Program-made: the position numbers and the translations under genes
Notes under the pieces: model-generated
What the model was told of the DNA's origin: nothing
Database searches by the model: none
Seen by the model: the letters and a program-made list of their open reading frames with translations, nothing else
From: Methylocella tundrae
Lineage (GTDB): Bacteria > Pseudomonadota > Alphaproteobacteria > Rhizobiales > Beijerinckiaceae
DNA length: 64,000 bases
Assembly: GCF_901905185.1 (NCBI RefSeq)
Contig: NZ_CABFMQ020000081.1
Span: 1 to 64,000, forward strand
Direction of reading: 5' to 3'
Part shown: piece after piece, positions 26,031 through 33,890 of the stretch
How the letters are laid out: the number at the start of each line of letters is the position of its first letter
How positions within the stretch are numbered: the first letter of the stretch is position 1

Positions 26031-28246
26031 CCTGCTGTTGCGAGAAGATGATCCAGCGCGGCGGCGTCCGCTCGCGAACTGGCGACGACCGCGTCGACGT
26101 CGAGGATCAGCGCGACCCTGCCATCGCCGAGAATGGTCGCGGCGGCGATGCCCGGAACATGCTGGTAGTTTGCCTCAAGACTTTTGATGACGACCTGACG
26201 CTGGCCGAGAATGGCGTCTACCAGCATCGCGTTACGCGCGCCGCCTTCGGTCTCGACGAGAAGCGCGACGCCGGAAAGGGGATCGGCGTTGTCGTTGCGA
26301 TAGCCGAGTTCGCGCCCGACATCGATCAGGGGCGTGAAATGTTCGCGGATCGCTATCACGCGGGCGCCGCCTCCAAAGCCATGCACGTCAGTGATTTTGG
26401 GCTGCAGCGTTTCAACGATCGCCGTCAGCGGAACAACGAGAGTCTGGCCGCCGACCGTCACCACCATGCCGTCGAGCACGGCCAGGGTGAGGGGCAGGCT
26501 CATGGTGAAAGTCGATCCCTTGCCCGGCCGCGACTGAATCGAAATGCGGCCGCCGAGCGCCTGGATCGAGCGGCGCACCACATCCATGCCGACGCCGCGT
26601 CCGGAAATGTCGGATACCGTCGAGGCGGTGGAAAAGCCCGGCAGGAAAATCAGATTGTCGATTTCATCGTCGGTCAAAGCCGCGTCCGCCGCGATGAGGC
26701 CTTTGCTGGCGGCGAGCGCCTTGACCCGCGGGCGATTGATGCCGGCCCCGTCGTCGGAGACTTCGATAACGATGCGGCCCGAGCGATGCAGCGCGGAAAG
26801 ATGCACCATGCCTTCTTCCGGCTTGCCGGCCTTGATCCGCGCCTCCGGCGTTTCGAGGCCGTGGTCGATGGCGTTGCGGATCATATGCGTCAGCGGATCG
26901 GCGATGCGCTCAATGACCGTCTTGTCCACCTCGGTGTTCTCGCCGTCGGTTACGAGGCGAACGGATTTTCCGGTCATCGCGGCGACCTCGCGGACGAGGC
27001 GGGGCATGCGCTGAAACACCGATTTTACCGGCTGCGCGCGGATCGCCATGACGCTGTCCTGGATCTCCCGCGTCAATTGTTCGAGTTCGTCGAGTCCGGT
27101 CGCAACGCCGGAGGCGCGCGCGAGCCCTGCTTCCTGCACGCGCTGCGCGAGCATGGCCTGATTGATGACGAGCTCGCCGACGAGATTGATCAGCCGGTCG
27201 ACGCGGTCGAGATCGACGCGGATCGAGGCCGCTCCCTGTTCCGGCTTTGCCGGATGATCGGTTTTGGCGGCGGCCTCAGCGGCGGACGCCTTCTTCTCGA
27301 CCGGCTGCTTTGCGCGCGTCGCGGCGAGATCGGCGACGACCTCAGGCTTCTGCCCCAGAGCGCCGCTTTCGGCATCGGCGCCGGGCTGCGCCGGCGGCGC
27401 CAGGGCGGCAAGCTCGGCTTCGACATTGCTTTGCATCTTTTCGATCAGAGCGGCGATGTCGATATCGTCCTGGGGCGCGGAGAACCCCTCGGCCTCGACA
27501 TCGAGATCGCAATCCCATTCGACGAATTCAAACACGTCGCGGACGGCGGTCTCATCCTGGGTCGTCGCTAGCGTGACGATCCAGGTCAGGTAAGCGCCTT
27601 CCGGATCGAGCTCGGGCAGCAATGGGATGTCGGTTGTATCGCAGATGACGGAGGTTTCGCCGAGGCTCGCGAGCTCGCGCAGGAGCAGCGCGGTTTCATT
27701 GGCCTTTGCGTAGAGACCGGGCTTCGGCCGAAAACGGATCCTAAACTCATGCAGCGCCGGCGCGGGCGGCGCATCGAGATCATCGAACATCGATTCATCC
27801 ATGAGCACTGGGCTGAATGCGATTTCATCACCGCCATCTTCCTCGGGCCGCTCGTCCGCGGAGACGGGATCGAAGGCGCGCAGCTCCGCGGCGAGCGCTG
27901 CATAGCGTTGCGCATCGACGCGCGTTTCATCGCGCGCGGCGCGCACGAGATCGGCGAGAGCGTCAGCCGCGCGGAGCATGATTTTCAACAGCTCCGGCGA
28001 GGGCGTGAGCCTGCCGGCGCGCAGATGATCGAGCGCGGTCTCGAACACATGCGCGAAACGCACCAGATCGTCGAGACTGAAAGCGCCGGCGCCGCCCTTG
28101 ATGGAGTGCACCGCGCGAAACACGGCGTTGACGGTTTCGGGATCAAGATCGCCGTCATCAATAGCAAGAAGCCCCGTCTCCAGCTCGGCGAGCTGCTCCT
28201 CGCATTCCTGGAAGAAGGTCTGCTTGATCGCCGCCATCGCATCCAT
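26027..28246 (-). CDS. cheA: Chemotaxis histidine kinase CheA
   Basis: 739-residue soluble kinase. Domains in order: HPt (P1) with phospho-His at residue 47 in [15 protein letters not shown]2-like region with two short repeats of receiver-binding type (about 170-270); Ala/Pro/Lys-rich linker; dimerisation helices ([19 protein letters not shown]); HATPase with N-box [13 protein letters not shown]1 VSDDGAGI and G2 [10 protein letters not shown]-terminal CheW-like P5 ([15 protein letters not shown]). All residues needed for autophosphorylation appear present. It phosphorylates the two CheY proteins and CheB of this operon. Confidence 0.96.
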   Translation of the reverse strand: MDAMAAIKQTFFQECEEQLAELETGLLAIDDGDLDPETVNAVFRAVHSIKGGAGAFSLDDLVRFAHVFETALDHLRAGRLTPSPELLKIMLRAADALADLVRAARDETRVDAQRYAALAAELRAFDPVSADERPEEDGGDEIAFSPVLMDESMFDDLDAPPAPALHEFRIRFRPKPGLYAKANETALLLRELASLGETSVICDTTDIPLLPELDPEGAYLTWIVTLATTQDETAVRDVFEFVEWDCDLDVEAEGFSAPQDDIDIAALIEKMQSNVEAELAALAPPAQPGADAESGALGQKPEVVADLAATRAKQPVEKKASAAEAAAKTDHPAKPEQGAASIRVDLDRVDRLINLVGELVINQAMLAQRVQEAGLARASGVATGLDELEQLTREIQDSVMAIRAQPVKSVFQRMPRLVREVAAMTGKSVRLVTDGENTEVDKTVIERIADPLTHMIRNAIDHGLETPEARIKAGKPEEGMVHLSALHRSGRIVIEVSDDGAGINRPRVKALAASKGLIAADAALTDDEIDNLIFLPGFSTASTVSDISGRGVGMDVVRRSIQALGGRISIQSRPGKGSTFTMSLPLTLAVLDGMVVTVGGQTLVVPLTAIVETLQPKITDVHGFGGGARVIAIREHFTPLIDVGRELGYRNDNADPLSGVALLVETEGGARNAMLVDAILGQRQVVIKSLEANYQHVPGIAAATILGDGRVALILDVDAVVASSRADAAALDHLLATAG

Positions 28247-28296
28247 GGATCGCTATCCTTGTTCGAGTTCAGGCCGTTTGAGTGTTGGCGCGAGCG

Positions 28297-28662
28297 TCAG
28301 CTCGCTACGCGCCTTATCGCAGCGACAAGTTTCACAGGATCGAAAGGCTTGATGATCCAGCCTGTGGCGCCGGCGCGGCGGGCGCGTTCTTTCTTTTCCG
28401 CGTCGCTCTCGGTCGTCAGCACCAGGATCGGCACGCCGCGATGGCGCTCATCGCCCCGCACCCCTTCGATGAAGCCGAACCCATCGAGGCGCGGCATGTT
28501 GATGTCGGTGACGATGACATCAGGCATTTCGCCAGCCAGGACCTCAAGGCCGTGCATGCCGTCCTCCGCCTGCACGACGCGATAGCCGGCGTCGGACAGA
28601 GCGAGCATCAGCATGTCGCGCATGGTTCGCGAATCGTCGACGGTGAGTATCGTTTTGCTCAT
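28297..28662 (-). CDS. cheY1: Chemotaxis response regulator CheY1
   Basis: 121-residue receiver with ILTVDDSRTMRDML, phospho-acceptor D53 in VIVTDINMPRLDGFGF, switch VLTTESDAEKK and GWIIKPFDP. It lies between the STAS gene and cheA, the position of the phosphate-sink CheY1 in S. meliloti, where the protein encoded next to it (CheS) assists CheA-CheY1 binding. Sink function is inferred. Start overlaps the cheS stop region by 4 bp... on the other side, cheA starts about 50 bp downstream. Confidence 0.93.
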   Translation of the reverse strand: MSKTILTVDDSRTMRDMLMLALSDAGYRVVQAEDGMHGLEVLAGEMPDVIVTDINMPRLDGFGFIEGVRGDERHRGVPILVLTTESDAEKKERARRAGATGWIIKPFDPVKLVAAIRRVAS

Positions 28663-28973
28663 TGCGAAAGTTCCTCGTCGATGAATGCGTGCGGCGCTAT
28701 CCCCAGTCGCCGCAAACCTTCGATAAAGTCGGGAGAGGCGTTGACGACGGCGAACGGAAGTTCATCGGCCCTCCAGGTCATGATCGCGGAAAGCAGCACC
28801 TGAAGACACTGACCGCCGAGGCGCTGCACAGCCGAGGCGTCGGCGCTGAGCTCCTCGCCCCGGCGGGCGAGAAGCTCACTGGCGAGAGGAGTGGCCGCCT
28901 TGAGATCGAGGATCGCGGGGAGAGCGAGAATGCGGGCTTGATGCGCAGACGCGCTTTGCGTTTTGCTCATCAA
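28659..28973 (-). CDS. cheS: STAS-domain chemotaxis protein (CheS/Orf2 position)
   Basis: 104-residue protein with a compact STAS-like pattern: [41 protein letters not shown], then [19 protein letters not shown]. It has no phosphorylatable serine in the anti-sigma-antagonist position (AVQRLG in place of DSSG), so it is probably a binding module. Gene position between mcp and cheY1 equals that of cheS/orf2 in rhizobial che operons. Both ends overlap neighbours by 4 bp. Confidence 0.75.
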   Translation of the reverse strand: MMSKTQSASAHQARILALPAILDLKAATPLASELLARRGEELSADASAVQRLGGQCLQVLLSAIMTWRADELPFAVVNASPDFIEGLRRLGIAPHAFIDEELSQ

Positions 28974-30919
28974 AATTCCTCCCAGCTATCTTCGGCGCTC
29001 GCCGCGTCCGGCTTGCGGGCCGCGCCGCCGCGACCAGAGGAGGACAGCGTTTTCAGCGCCGGACGAGCGGTTTGCGTCGTCGTCTGGGCAGCGCGGCGCG
29101 GCGCCTTGCCGCGAGCCATGTCGGCATTCGCAACATGACCAACCTGGAACACGCCGACGAGCCGGGCGAGTTCTTCGCTCTCCTGTCCCAGCGCATGCGC
29201 CGCGGCAGTGGTCTGTTCGACCATCGCGGCGTTCTGCTGCGTCACCTGATCCATCTGGTTGACCGCCGTGTTGACCTGATGCAGCGCGCTCGCCTGTTCC
29301 TGTGCGCTCGCCGCGATGGCGCCGACGACGGTGTTGATTTCCGCCACCTGCGCAACTATGCGGCCCAACGCCTTGCCGGTTTCGCCGACGAGATCGACCC
29401 CTTGCGAAACCTGCGTCGTCGACGCCGAAATCAGGCTCTTGATCTCTTTGGCCGCCTCGGCCGAACGCTGCGCCAGAGCGCGAACCTCCGAGGCGACGAC
29501 GGCGAAGCCGCGGCCCGCGTCGCCCGCCCGCGCCGCCTCGACCCCGGCGTTGAGGGCGAGCAGATTGGTCTGGAATGCGATCTCGTCGATGACGCCGATG
29601 ATCTGACCGATCTGCTTCGAGGATTTTTCGATCTCGCCCATCGCGGTGATCGCTTCACGCACCACTTCGCCGCTGTGGTCGGCGTCGGACTTCGCCGCCG
29701 ATACAACAGTCTGCGCGCGCAGGGCGCCGTCGGCCGTGTTCTTGACGGTCGCGGTGATCTGGTCAAGCGTCGCCGCCGTCTCCTCAAGACCTGCCGCCTG
29801 CTGCTCGGTGCGCCGCGACAGATCATCGGCGGCCGATGCGATCTCGCCGCTGCCCGAGGCGATGCCGTCGGTGTTGGAGCGGATGCTCACCATCGTCTGC
29901 TGCAGCTTGTCGACCGCCGCGTTGAAGTCCGTGCGCAGCTGCGCGGCTTTTGGCCCGAAGGGCGTCTCGATGCGATAGACGAGGTCGCCCTTGGCGAGCC
30001 GGTCAAGACCATCGGCGAGCGACTGTATCGCGATGTGATCGTGACGCGCCTCTTCGGCGGCTTTGGCGGTCCGCTCTTCCTCTTCCTTCTGCCAGACCTT
30101 GATCGATTCCGCCTCCGCGGCGTCTCTCTTGACTTTGGCGATCGCCGCGTTCTTGAACGCCTGCACCGCCCCTGCCATCAGGCCGACTTCGTCCTTGCGA
30201 TCGAGACCCGGAATCTCGACCGAATGGTCGCCCCCAGCCAGCCTGTTCATGACGCCCGTCATCAAGGTCACTGGCTCAGCGATGATGCGGCTCATCCACC
30301 AACCGACGCCCAACGCGGTCAAAACCGCCGCCGCGCCGCCGACGATAAGCATTTGATTGAGGGCAGCCATCAGCGCGTCGAACCGGACCTGCGCTTCCTC
30401 AGACCATAGATTTACTTTTTCTCGGACGTCGGTCGCCATTGCCTTGAATGCGTCGAGGATTTCGATGGTGCGATCTGAATTCACAAATTTTATCGCAAGA
30501 TCGGCCGTCGGATTTTCGCGAACAAGACGCATCGCCGGATCGCCGACGTCGTGACGAAAGAGATTTCCCGCCGCTTCGACTTTTTCGAGAAGAGCCAGAA
30601 TGTCGGGATGCCCTGCGCTGTCCTTGCGGGCCTTCGCCAAATGGTCGGCGAAGGCTTTGACAGCATCGTCGTACATCATGGCGAAACGCTCATTTCTCAT
30701 CAGCATGTAGCGAAGAGAATCGCGTGATTGTTCGCGCAGAGCGTCGCTCGCCAGATCGATTTCGTCGACGACCCGGTATGAGGTCGAGTTGACCTCGGCC
30801 GCCGCGTTCAGTGACCTGAATGTCGTGAAAAGAGCCACGCTCATCACGGCGACGGCGACAAGAACGCAAGCAAAGCCAACGCTCAGCTTTCGTCCGATAC
30901 TCAAATTGGCTAACGTCAT
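28970..30919 (-). CDS. Methyl-accepting chemotaxis protein with CheR/CheB-tether tail
   Basis: 649-residue transmembrane receptor. TM1 is about residues 12-32, the periplasmic part (33-188) is helical and of four-helix-bundle type, TM2 about 190-209. A HAMP domain follows, with a second HAMP-like segment around 300-350, then the signalling domain containing the hairpin tip [21 protein letters not shown]. The extreme C-terminus is SWEEF, matching the x-aromatic-x-x-aromatic pentapeptide that tethers CheR/CheB. Start at 30919 has GAGG a few bases upstream; reading back to 31066 gives non-family sequence. First gene of the che operon. In S. meliloti the corresponding first receptor is soluble, so a membrane receptor here differs. 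Confidence 0.93.
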   Translation of the reverse strand: MTLANLSIGRKLSVGFACVLVAVAVMSVALFTTFRSLNAAAEVNSTSYRVVDEIDLASDALREQSRDSLRYMLMRNERFAMMYDDAVKAFADHLAKARKDSAGHPDILALLEKVEAAGNLFRHDVGDPAMRLVRENPTADLAIKFVNSDRTIEILDAFKAMATDVREKVNLWSEEAQVRFDALMAALNQMLIVGGAAAVLTALGVGWWMSRIIAEPVTLMTGVMNRLAGGDHSVEIPGLDRKDEVGLMAGAVQAFKNAAIAKVKRDAAEAESIKVWQKEEEERTAKAAEEARHDHIAIQSLADGLDRLAKGDLVYRIETPFGPKAAQLRTDFNAAVDKLQQTMVSIRSNTDGIASGSGEIASAADDLSRRTEQQAAGLEETAATLDQITATVKNTADGALRAQTVVSAAKSDADHSGEVVREAITAMGEIEKSSKQIGQIIGVIDEIAFQTNLLALNAGVEAARAGDAGRGFAVVASEVRALAQRSAEAAKEIKSLISASTTQVSQGVDLVGETGKALGRIVAQVAEINTVVGAIAASAQEQASALHQVNTAVNQMDQVTQQNAAMVEQTTAAAHALGQESEELARLVGVFQVGHVANADMARGKAPRRAAQTTTQTARPALKTLSSSGRGGAARKPDAASAEDSWEEF

Positions 30920-31802
30920 GCTGTCCTCGGAAAGTTGCCGTTGGAACCTATGCGCACAGGGATGCGTTGGACCGAAGCCTGGTCCGCCGCCATGGATCAT
31001 TGCTTGGAATCGAGCCTCCGCGACGCAAGGCGAGCAAGGCTTTCTCAGCGTCTGATGCGCTTTCAATATTGCTTATCACACGACATTTTTGAATAAATGA
31101 TCGACAACGAGATTATTTTATGGATTTTTGTATAAAATATACTTATATTCTATTCTATATTTCGTAACCGTTTTCCGAGTTCTATTTTATCAGTTAAACG
31201 CATACTTACATTTTTCTGAGATTTTTTTGTTTTCGAATTGTTTGAAAGACGATCGCCATGGACTTCGGTTGCGGATTTGGTTGGCGGACGCGGCGCCTGT
31301 CAGGGCGGCGACGGATCACAAAGCGGGCATTCCATGCACTTTAGCCTTGCAATTACCGTAATCTTTGCAACACTCGCGAAGAGGCGCGAAGAGAGGATTG
31401 CTTTCGCCTCGAGAGCGCATTCCGATCGGATGGACTCGTTCGATCGATCAGAAATCGCTCTAGTTTCAGAAGCTTGAGCACATTCTTGTCAATCAGATCG
31501 AACCGTTCTGATTGGGAAATGCTCAAGCGCGGCCATCCTAGAGCAATCAATCGGCAGCAGACCTTGGGAAGTTACAGAATTGCAAGCCGCGCCTTGCAAT
31601 GGTAGGCATGGAAGTTATAGTGATTCCCGGTAGGACATTCGAAAACTTCGAAATTTGTCACTACTCGATACGGCGCATCCTCGCAGAATCGATCGGACAC
31701 TCGCGGCTTCCTGTAGAGCCTATTGGCCGCCTGCAGAAAACCGCTCCTTGCTTCTGCTTAACATTTGCACATTTGCGCGCCTGCAGTACTTATGGACAAT
31801 AA
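30920..31802. other. Long non-coding region upstream of the che operon
   Basis: About 880 bp without a convincing gene. 31070-31235 is strongly AT-rich (runs of T, TATAAAATATAC) and is the likely che promoter region. A 108-bp dispersed repeat occupies 31415-31524. The rest shows nothing I can name. Confidence 0.6.
31415..31524. repeat. Dispersed imperfect-palindromic repeat, copy 1
   Basis: About 110 bp that recurs at 48568-48675. Shared blocks include CGATCGRTCAGAAATCG, AAGCTTGAGCA and ATCAGATCGAACCG in the same order and spacing. The outer ends (GCATTCCGATCGGA and TGATTGGGAAATGC) form an imperfect inverted repeat, as in REP or MITE-like elements. No gene is contained. Confidence 0.8.
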
Positions 31803-32561
31803 ATGAAACATCCGCCGAAACCCTTTGCGGTCGAGATTAAACGCTCTCGCCGCTCTCTCTCGTCCTCGCCCGCGGCTTCCTCGGCCGACTTCATTGGCAA
31901 GGACAAAGCAGGCTCGGGCCGTTCCGCCCCCCCGCTTTTCGCCAGGACCGATCTTTTTTCCCATGCCGAACCTGATTCTGATTTTGCCGTCCCATCTTTT
32001 TTGCAAACAGACAAGCAGGCGTATCGCTCCGTCTCTGATTCGGTCTTGAAAGAAGCCGAACAGATATTTGGCCCCAGACGGACCGCTGAAGCGCCCCATC
32101 GTCAGGCTCCAGACAACCGCCCGGGGCCGCGGATTTTGCCGAGTCTCATTGATCAAAACCCCGCGATCGAGGCGGCTGAAGAGCACGTCGCGCCGACGGC
32201 GACAGCGCGTCAGAACCGCACGCGGAAGACGCTTGCGGAACGACCGAAAGCACAGCCGAAGGCTGACCGCGTCGAAAGCGCCGATGCTGCGATGAAACGT
32301 GGCGCAATCGAAACCGCCTCGGCGCCCGTCCGGAAAAGCCGCGTCAAGCACGAACGCGCGTCCTCAATTGCCGCCTCGAAGAGCGCAAGGCCAGCGCCGA
32401 CGCTTGCCGGCCCCGAGAAATCGGAAACAAGCTCTGCGTTCGCGACGGAGAAGCCGCGCGCCGTCCGCGCCCGGAGCTTCTCCCGCCGCAACCGCGAGGA
32501 CGCCATTTCCTTGCCTCCCGGCCAGCAATGGAAACGCAGGCTGCATCCGCGCGCCTGGTAG
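31803..32561 (+). CDS. Basic, low-complexity protein of unknown function
   Basis: 252 residues, rich in Ala, Arg, Lys, Ser and Pro, with no hydrophobic segment or recognised domain. The middle is lysine/arginine-rich and alanine-rich, as in disordered nucleic-acid-binding proteins. The C-terminus LPPGQQWKRRLHPRAW looks like a conserved short motif that I associate with Rhizobiales hypothetical proteins, but this is memory and not a comparison. No clear ribosome-binding site precedes the ATG. It ends about 85 bp before initiator tRNA-Met, just outside the island. Confidence 0.55.
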   Translation: MKHPPKPFAVEIKRSRRSLSSSPAASSADFIGKDKAGSGRSAPPLFARTDLFSHAEPDSDFAVPSFLQTDKQAYRSVSDSVLKEAEQIFGPRRTAEAPHRQAPDNRPGPRILPSLIDQNPAIEAAEEHVAPTATARQNRTRKTLAERPKAQPKADRVESADAAMKRGAIETASAPVRKSRVKHERASSIAASKSARPAPTLAGPEKSETSSAFATEKPRAVRARSFSRRNREDAISLPPGQQWKRRLHPRAW

Positions 32562-32645
32562 GCCGTCGCGGCGGCGATGTCGGAAGCGCGTCATCAAAGC
32601 GATATAAACGCTTCCAATTCACGATCGACACTGCTACACCGTCGG

Positions 32646-32722
<77 letters not shown>

Positions 32723-32754
32723 AACTAAATACCGGATTTGATGAGACTTTCAGG

Positions 32755-32776
32755 AAGCCGCCCACGTGGGCGGCTT
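32755..32776 (+). terminator. Palindromic hairpin downstream of tRNA-fMet
   Basis: A perfect 22-bp palindrome (two 11-base arms, AAGCCGCCCAC and its complement) is followed by TGCTGCTTTT. This can fold as a strong hairpin about 30 bp after the tRNA and probably ends its transcript. It lies inside the island side of the duplication boundary. Confidence 0.7.
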
Positions 32777-33024
32777 TGCTGCTTTTGGCGAATGTCGCCA
32801 CCCTGTCGCCACCACGCCACCCTGAAAGTGCGCAGACCGCGCGCGCCCGTCATAGGGGTCTGAAGTCGGAGGCGTTGCCGAGTGGCGCGCCGCAAAGTTC
32901 TTCGTCGTAAGGCATAGGCACGATATGTCCTCGAAGCGTTATGTACGCAGGAGTGGGTTCCACATTGGCCCTTATGCGACAGACTAGCGCGGCGGCGGCA
33001 GTGAGCGAAGCCGCCTTGCGGACC

Positions 33025-33354
33025 TAGGAGCCGCAGAGACATCCGGTCCCGTCCTGCCGCTCGGCTTGGCCGACAGGCTCCGAACCGCGATGGCGGGCGG
33101 AGGCGAACGACCTTTCGGTGCGCCTCCCCGGCGTCGGAATGGATGAAGCCGGGCGCGCCTTGGCCAAACTCGCCGCATCCACCCCGGAGGATCTGGCGCG
33201 GATAGAAGAGAATGCGCGTGGCCTCCGCCGCGCCAAGTACGACGAGTTCGTGCCGGACCATCTTTTGAGTCGGCTTTGGGCGCGGAGGAACGCCCCGGCC
33301 ATTGCGGCAATTCAGGAAATCGCGAAGCGGTTGCTGCTGCCTGCAGCGGCGTGA
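33025..33354 (+). pseudogene. C-terminal gene fragment, possibly of a DEAD/DEAH helicase
   Basis: An open stretch encodes NDLSVRLPGVGMDEAGRA then KYDEFVPDHLLSRLWARR before a stop at 33354. The K-Y-D-x-F-V-P-x-x-L-L pattern recalls the region after the helicase core in Lhr-like DEAD/DEAH enzymes. No core helicase motifs, start codon with ribosome-binding site or complete domain is present, and a stop lies just upstream. It therefore looks like a truncated tail left inside the island. Family assignment is tentative. Confidence 0.4.
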
Positions 33355-33824
33355 GAAGGGGGGTATTATTGGTCATGAGAGCCATCTCCGTGGCTGATCC
33401 GGACCGTTCCGGAACAACCGAGAGATGACACGCGTTGACAGGCCAAAAATGCGGCGCGATTAATGCGGCGATTCGATTTTCTCTATCTGGCGGCGTCTTC
33501 TTTCGCCCCGGTTGGGACCATTTCGTCGCCCCTGTCGCGCACACGCTTTCCGCCCACGCAGCATCAAATCCTCGGCGGCTCAATCCGGGGAATTGCCCGC
33601 GGGCCTGTTCCCACATCTCCATTTTTGGCGTCGAGCGATGGGGACTGCTTTTAATTTGCTCCGTAAGCCACAACTGACAACGGCGTTGCGCGGATGCCAT
33701 CGAGAGCGCCGCGTCGCGGCTGGAACATGACGAACAATTTAATGAGTGTCTGTCAGCTTTCGACGATGGTTGAAGATTGTTCTCCTTGAATGCGCTTAGT
33801 GCTTGTTGTGCAGCATCCCCATGG
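33355..33824. other. Island segment with no recognised gene
   Basis: About 470 bp between the gene fragment and the phospholipase terminator. Short frames occur on both strands; none has a family look. Confidence 0.5.
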
Positions 33825-33850
33825 ACGGCCGTGCCCACAGGCACGGCCGT
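33825..33850 (-). terminator. Hairpin downstream of phospholipase C gene
   Basis: ACGGCCGTGCC-CACA-GGCACGGCCGT is a perfect 11-bp stem with a four-base loop, 40 bp past the phospholipase stop. No T run follows, so it may act as a transcript-stabilising or factor-assisted terminator. Confidence 0.65.
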
Positions 33851-33890
33851 TCCTCGCTTTCCAAGAGCTTGCGCGACGAGGAGCCTGTTC

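Noticed and set aside
26048..27571. 507-residue plus-strand open frame over cheA
   Set aside because: Antisense shadow of the kinase; no start signal and no domain.
31353..31550. Small protein with FDLIDKNVLKLLKLERFL (also a similar one at 48518-48727)
   Set aside because: Both lie entirely in the dispersed repeat and share frame by DNA repetition; no ribosome-binding site. Treated as a repeat.
32725..33261. Integrase next to tRNA-fMet on the minus strand
   Set aside because: I looked for tyrosine-recombinase motifs (R..HxxR..Y) in all frames here and saw none.
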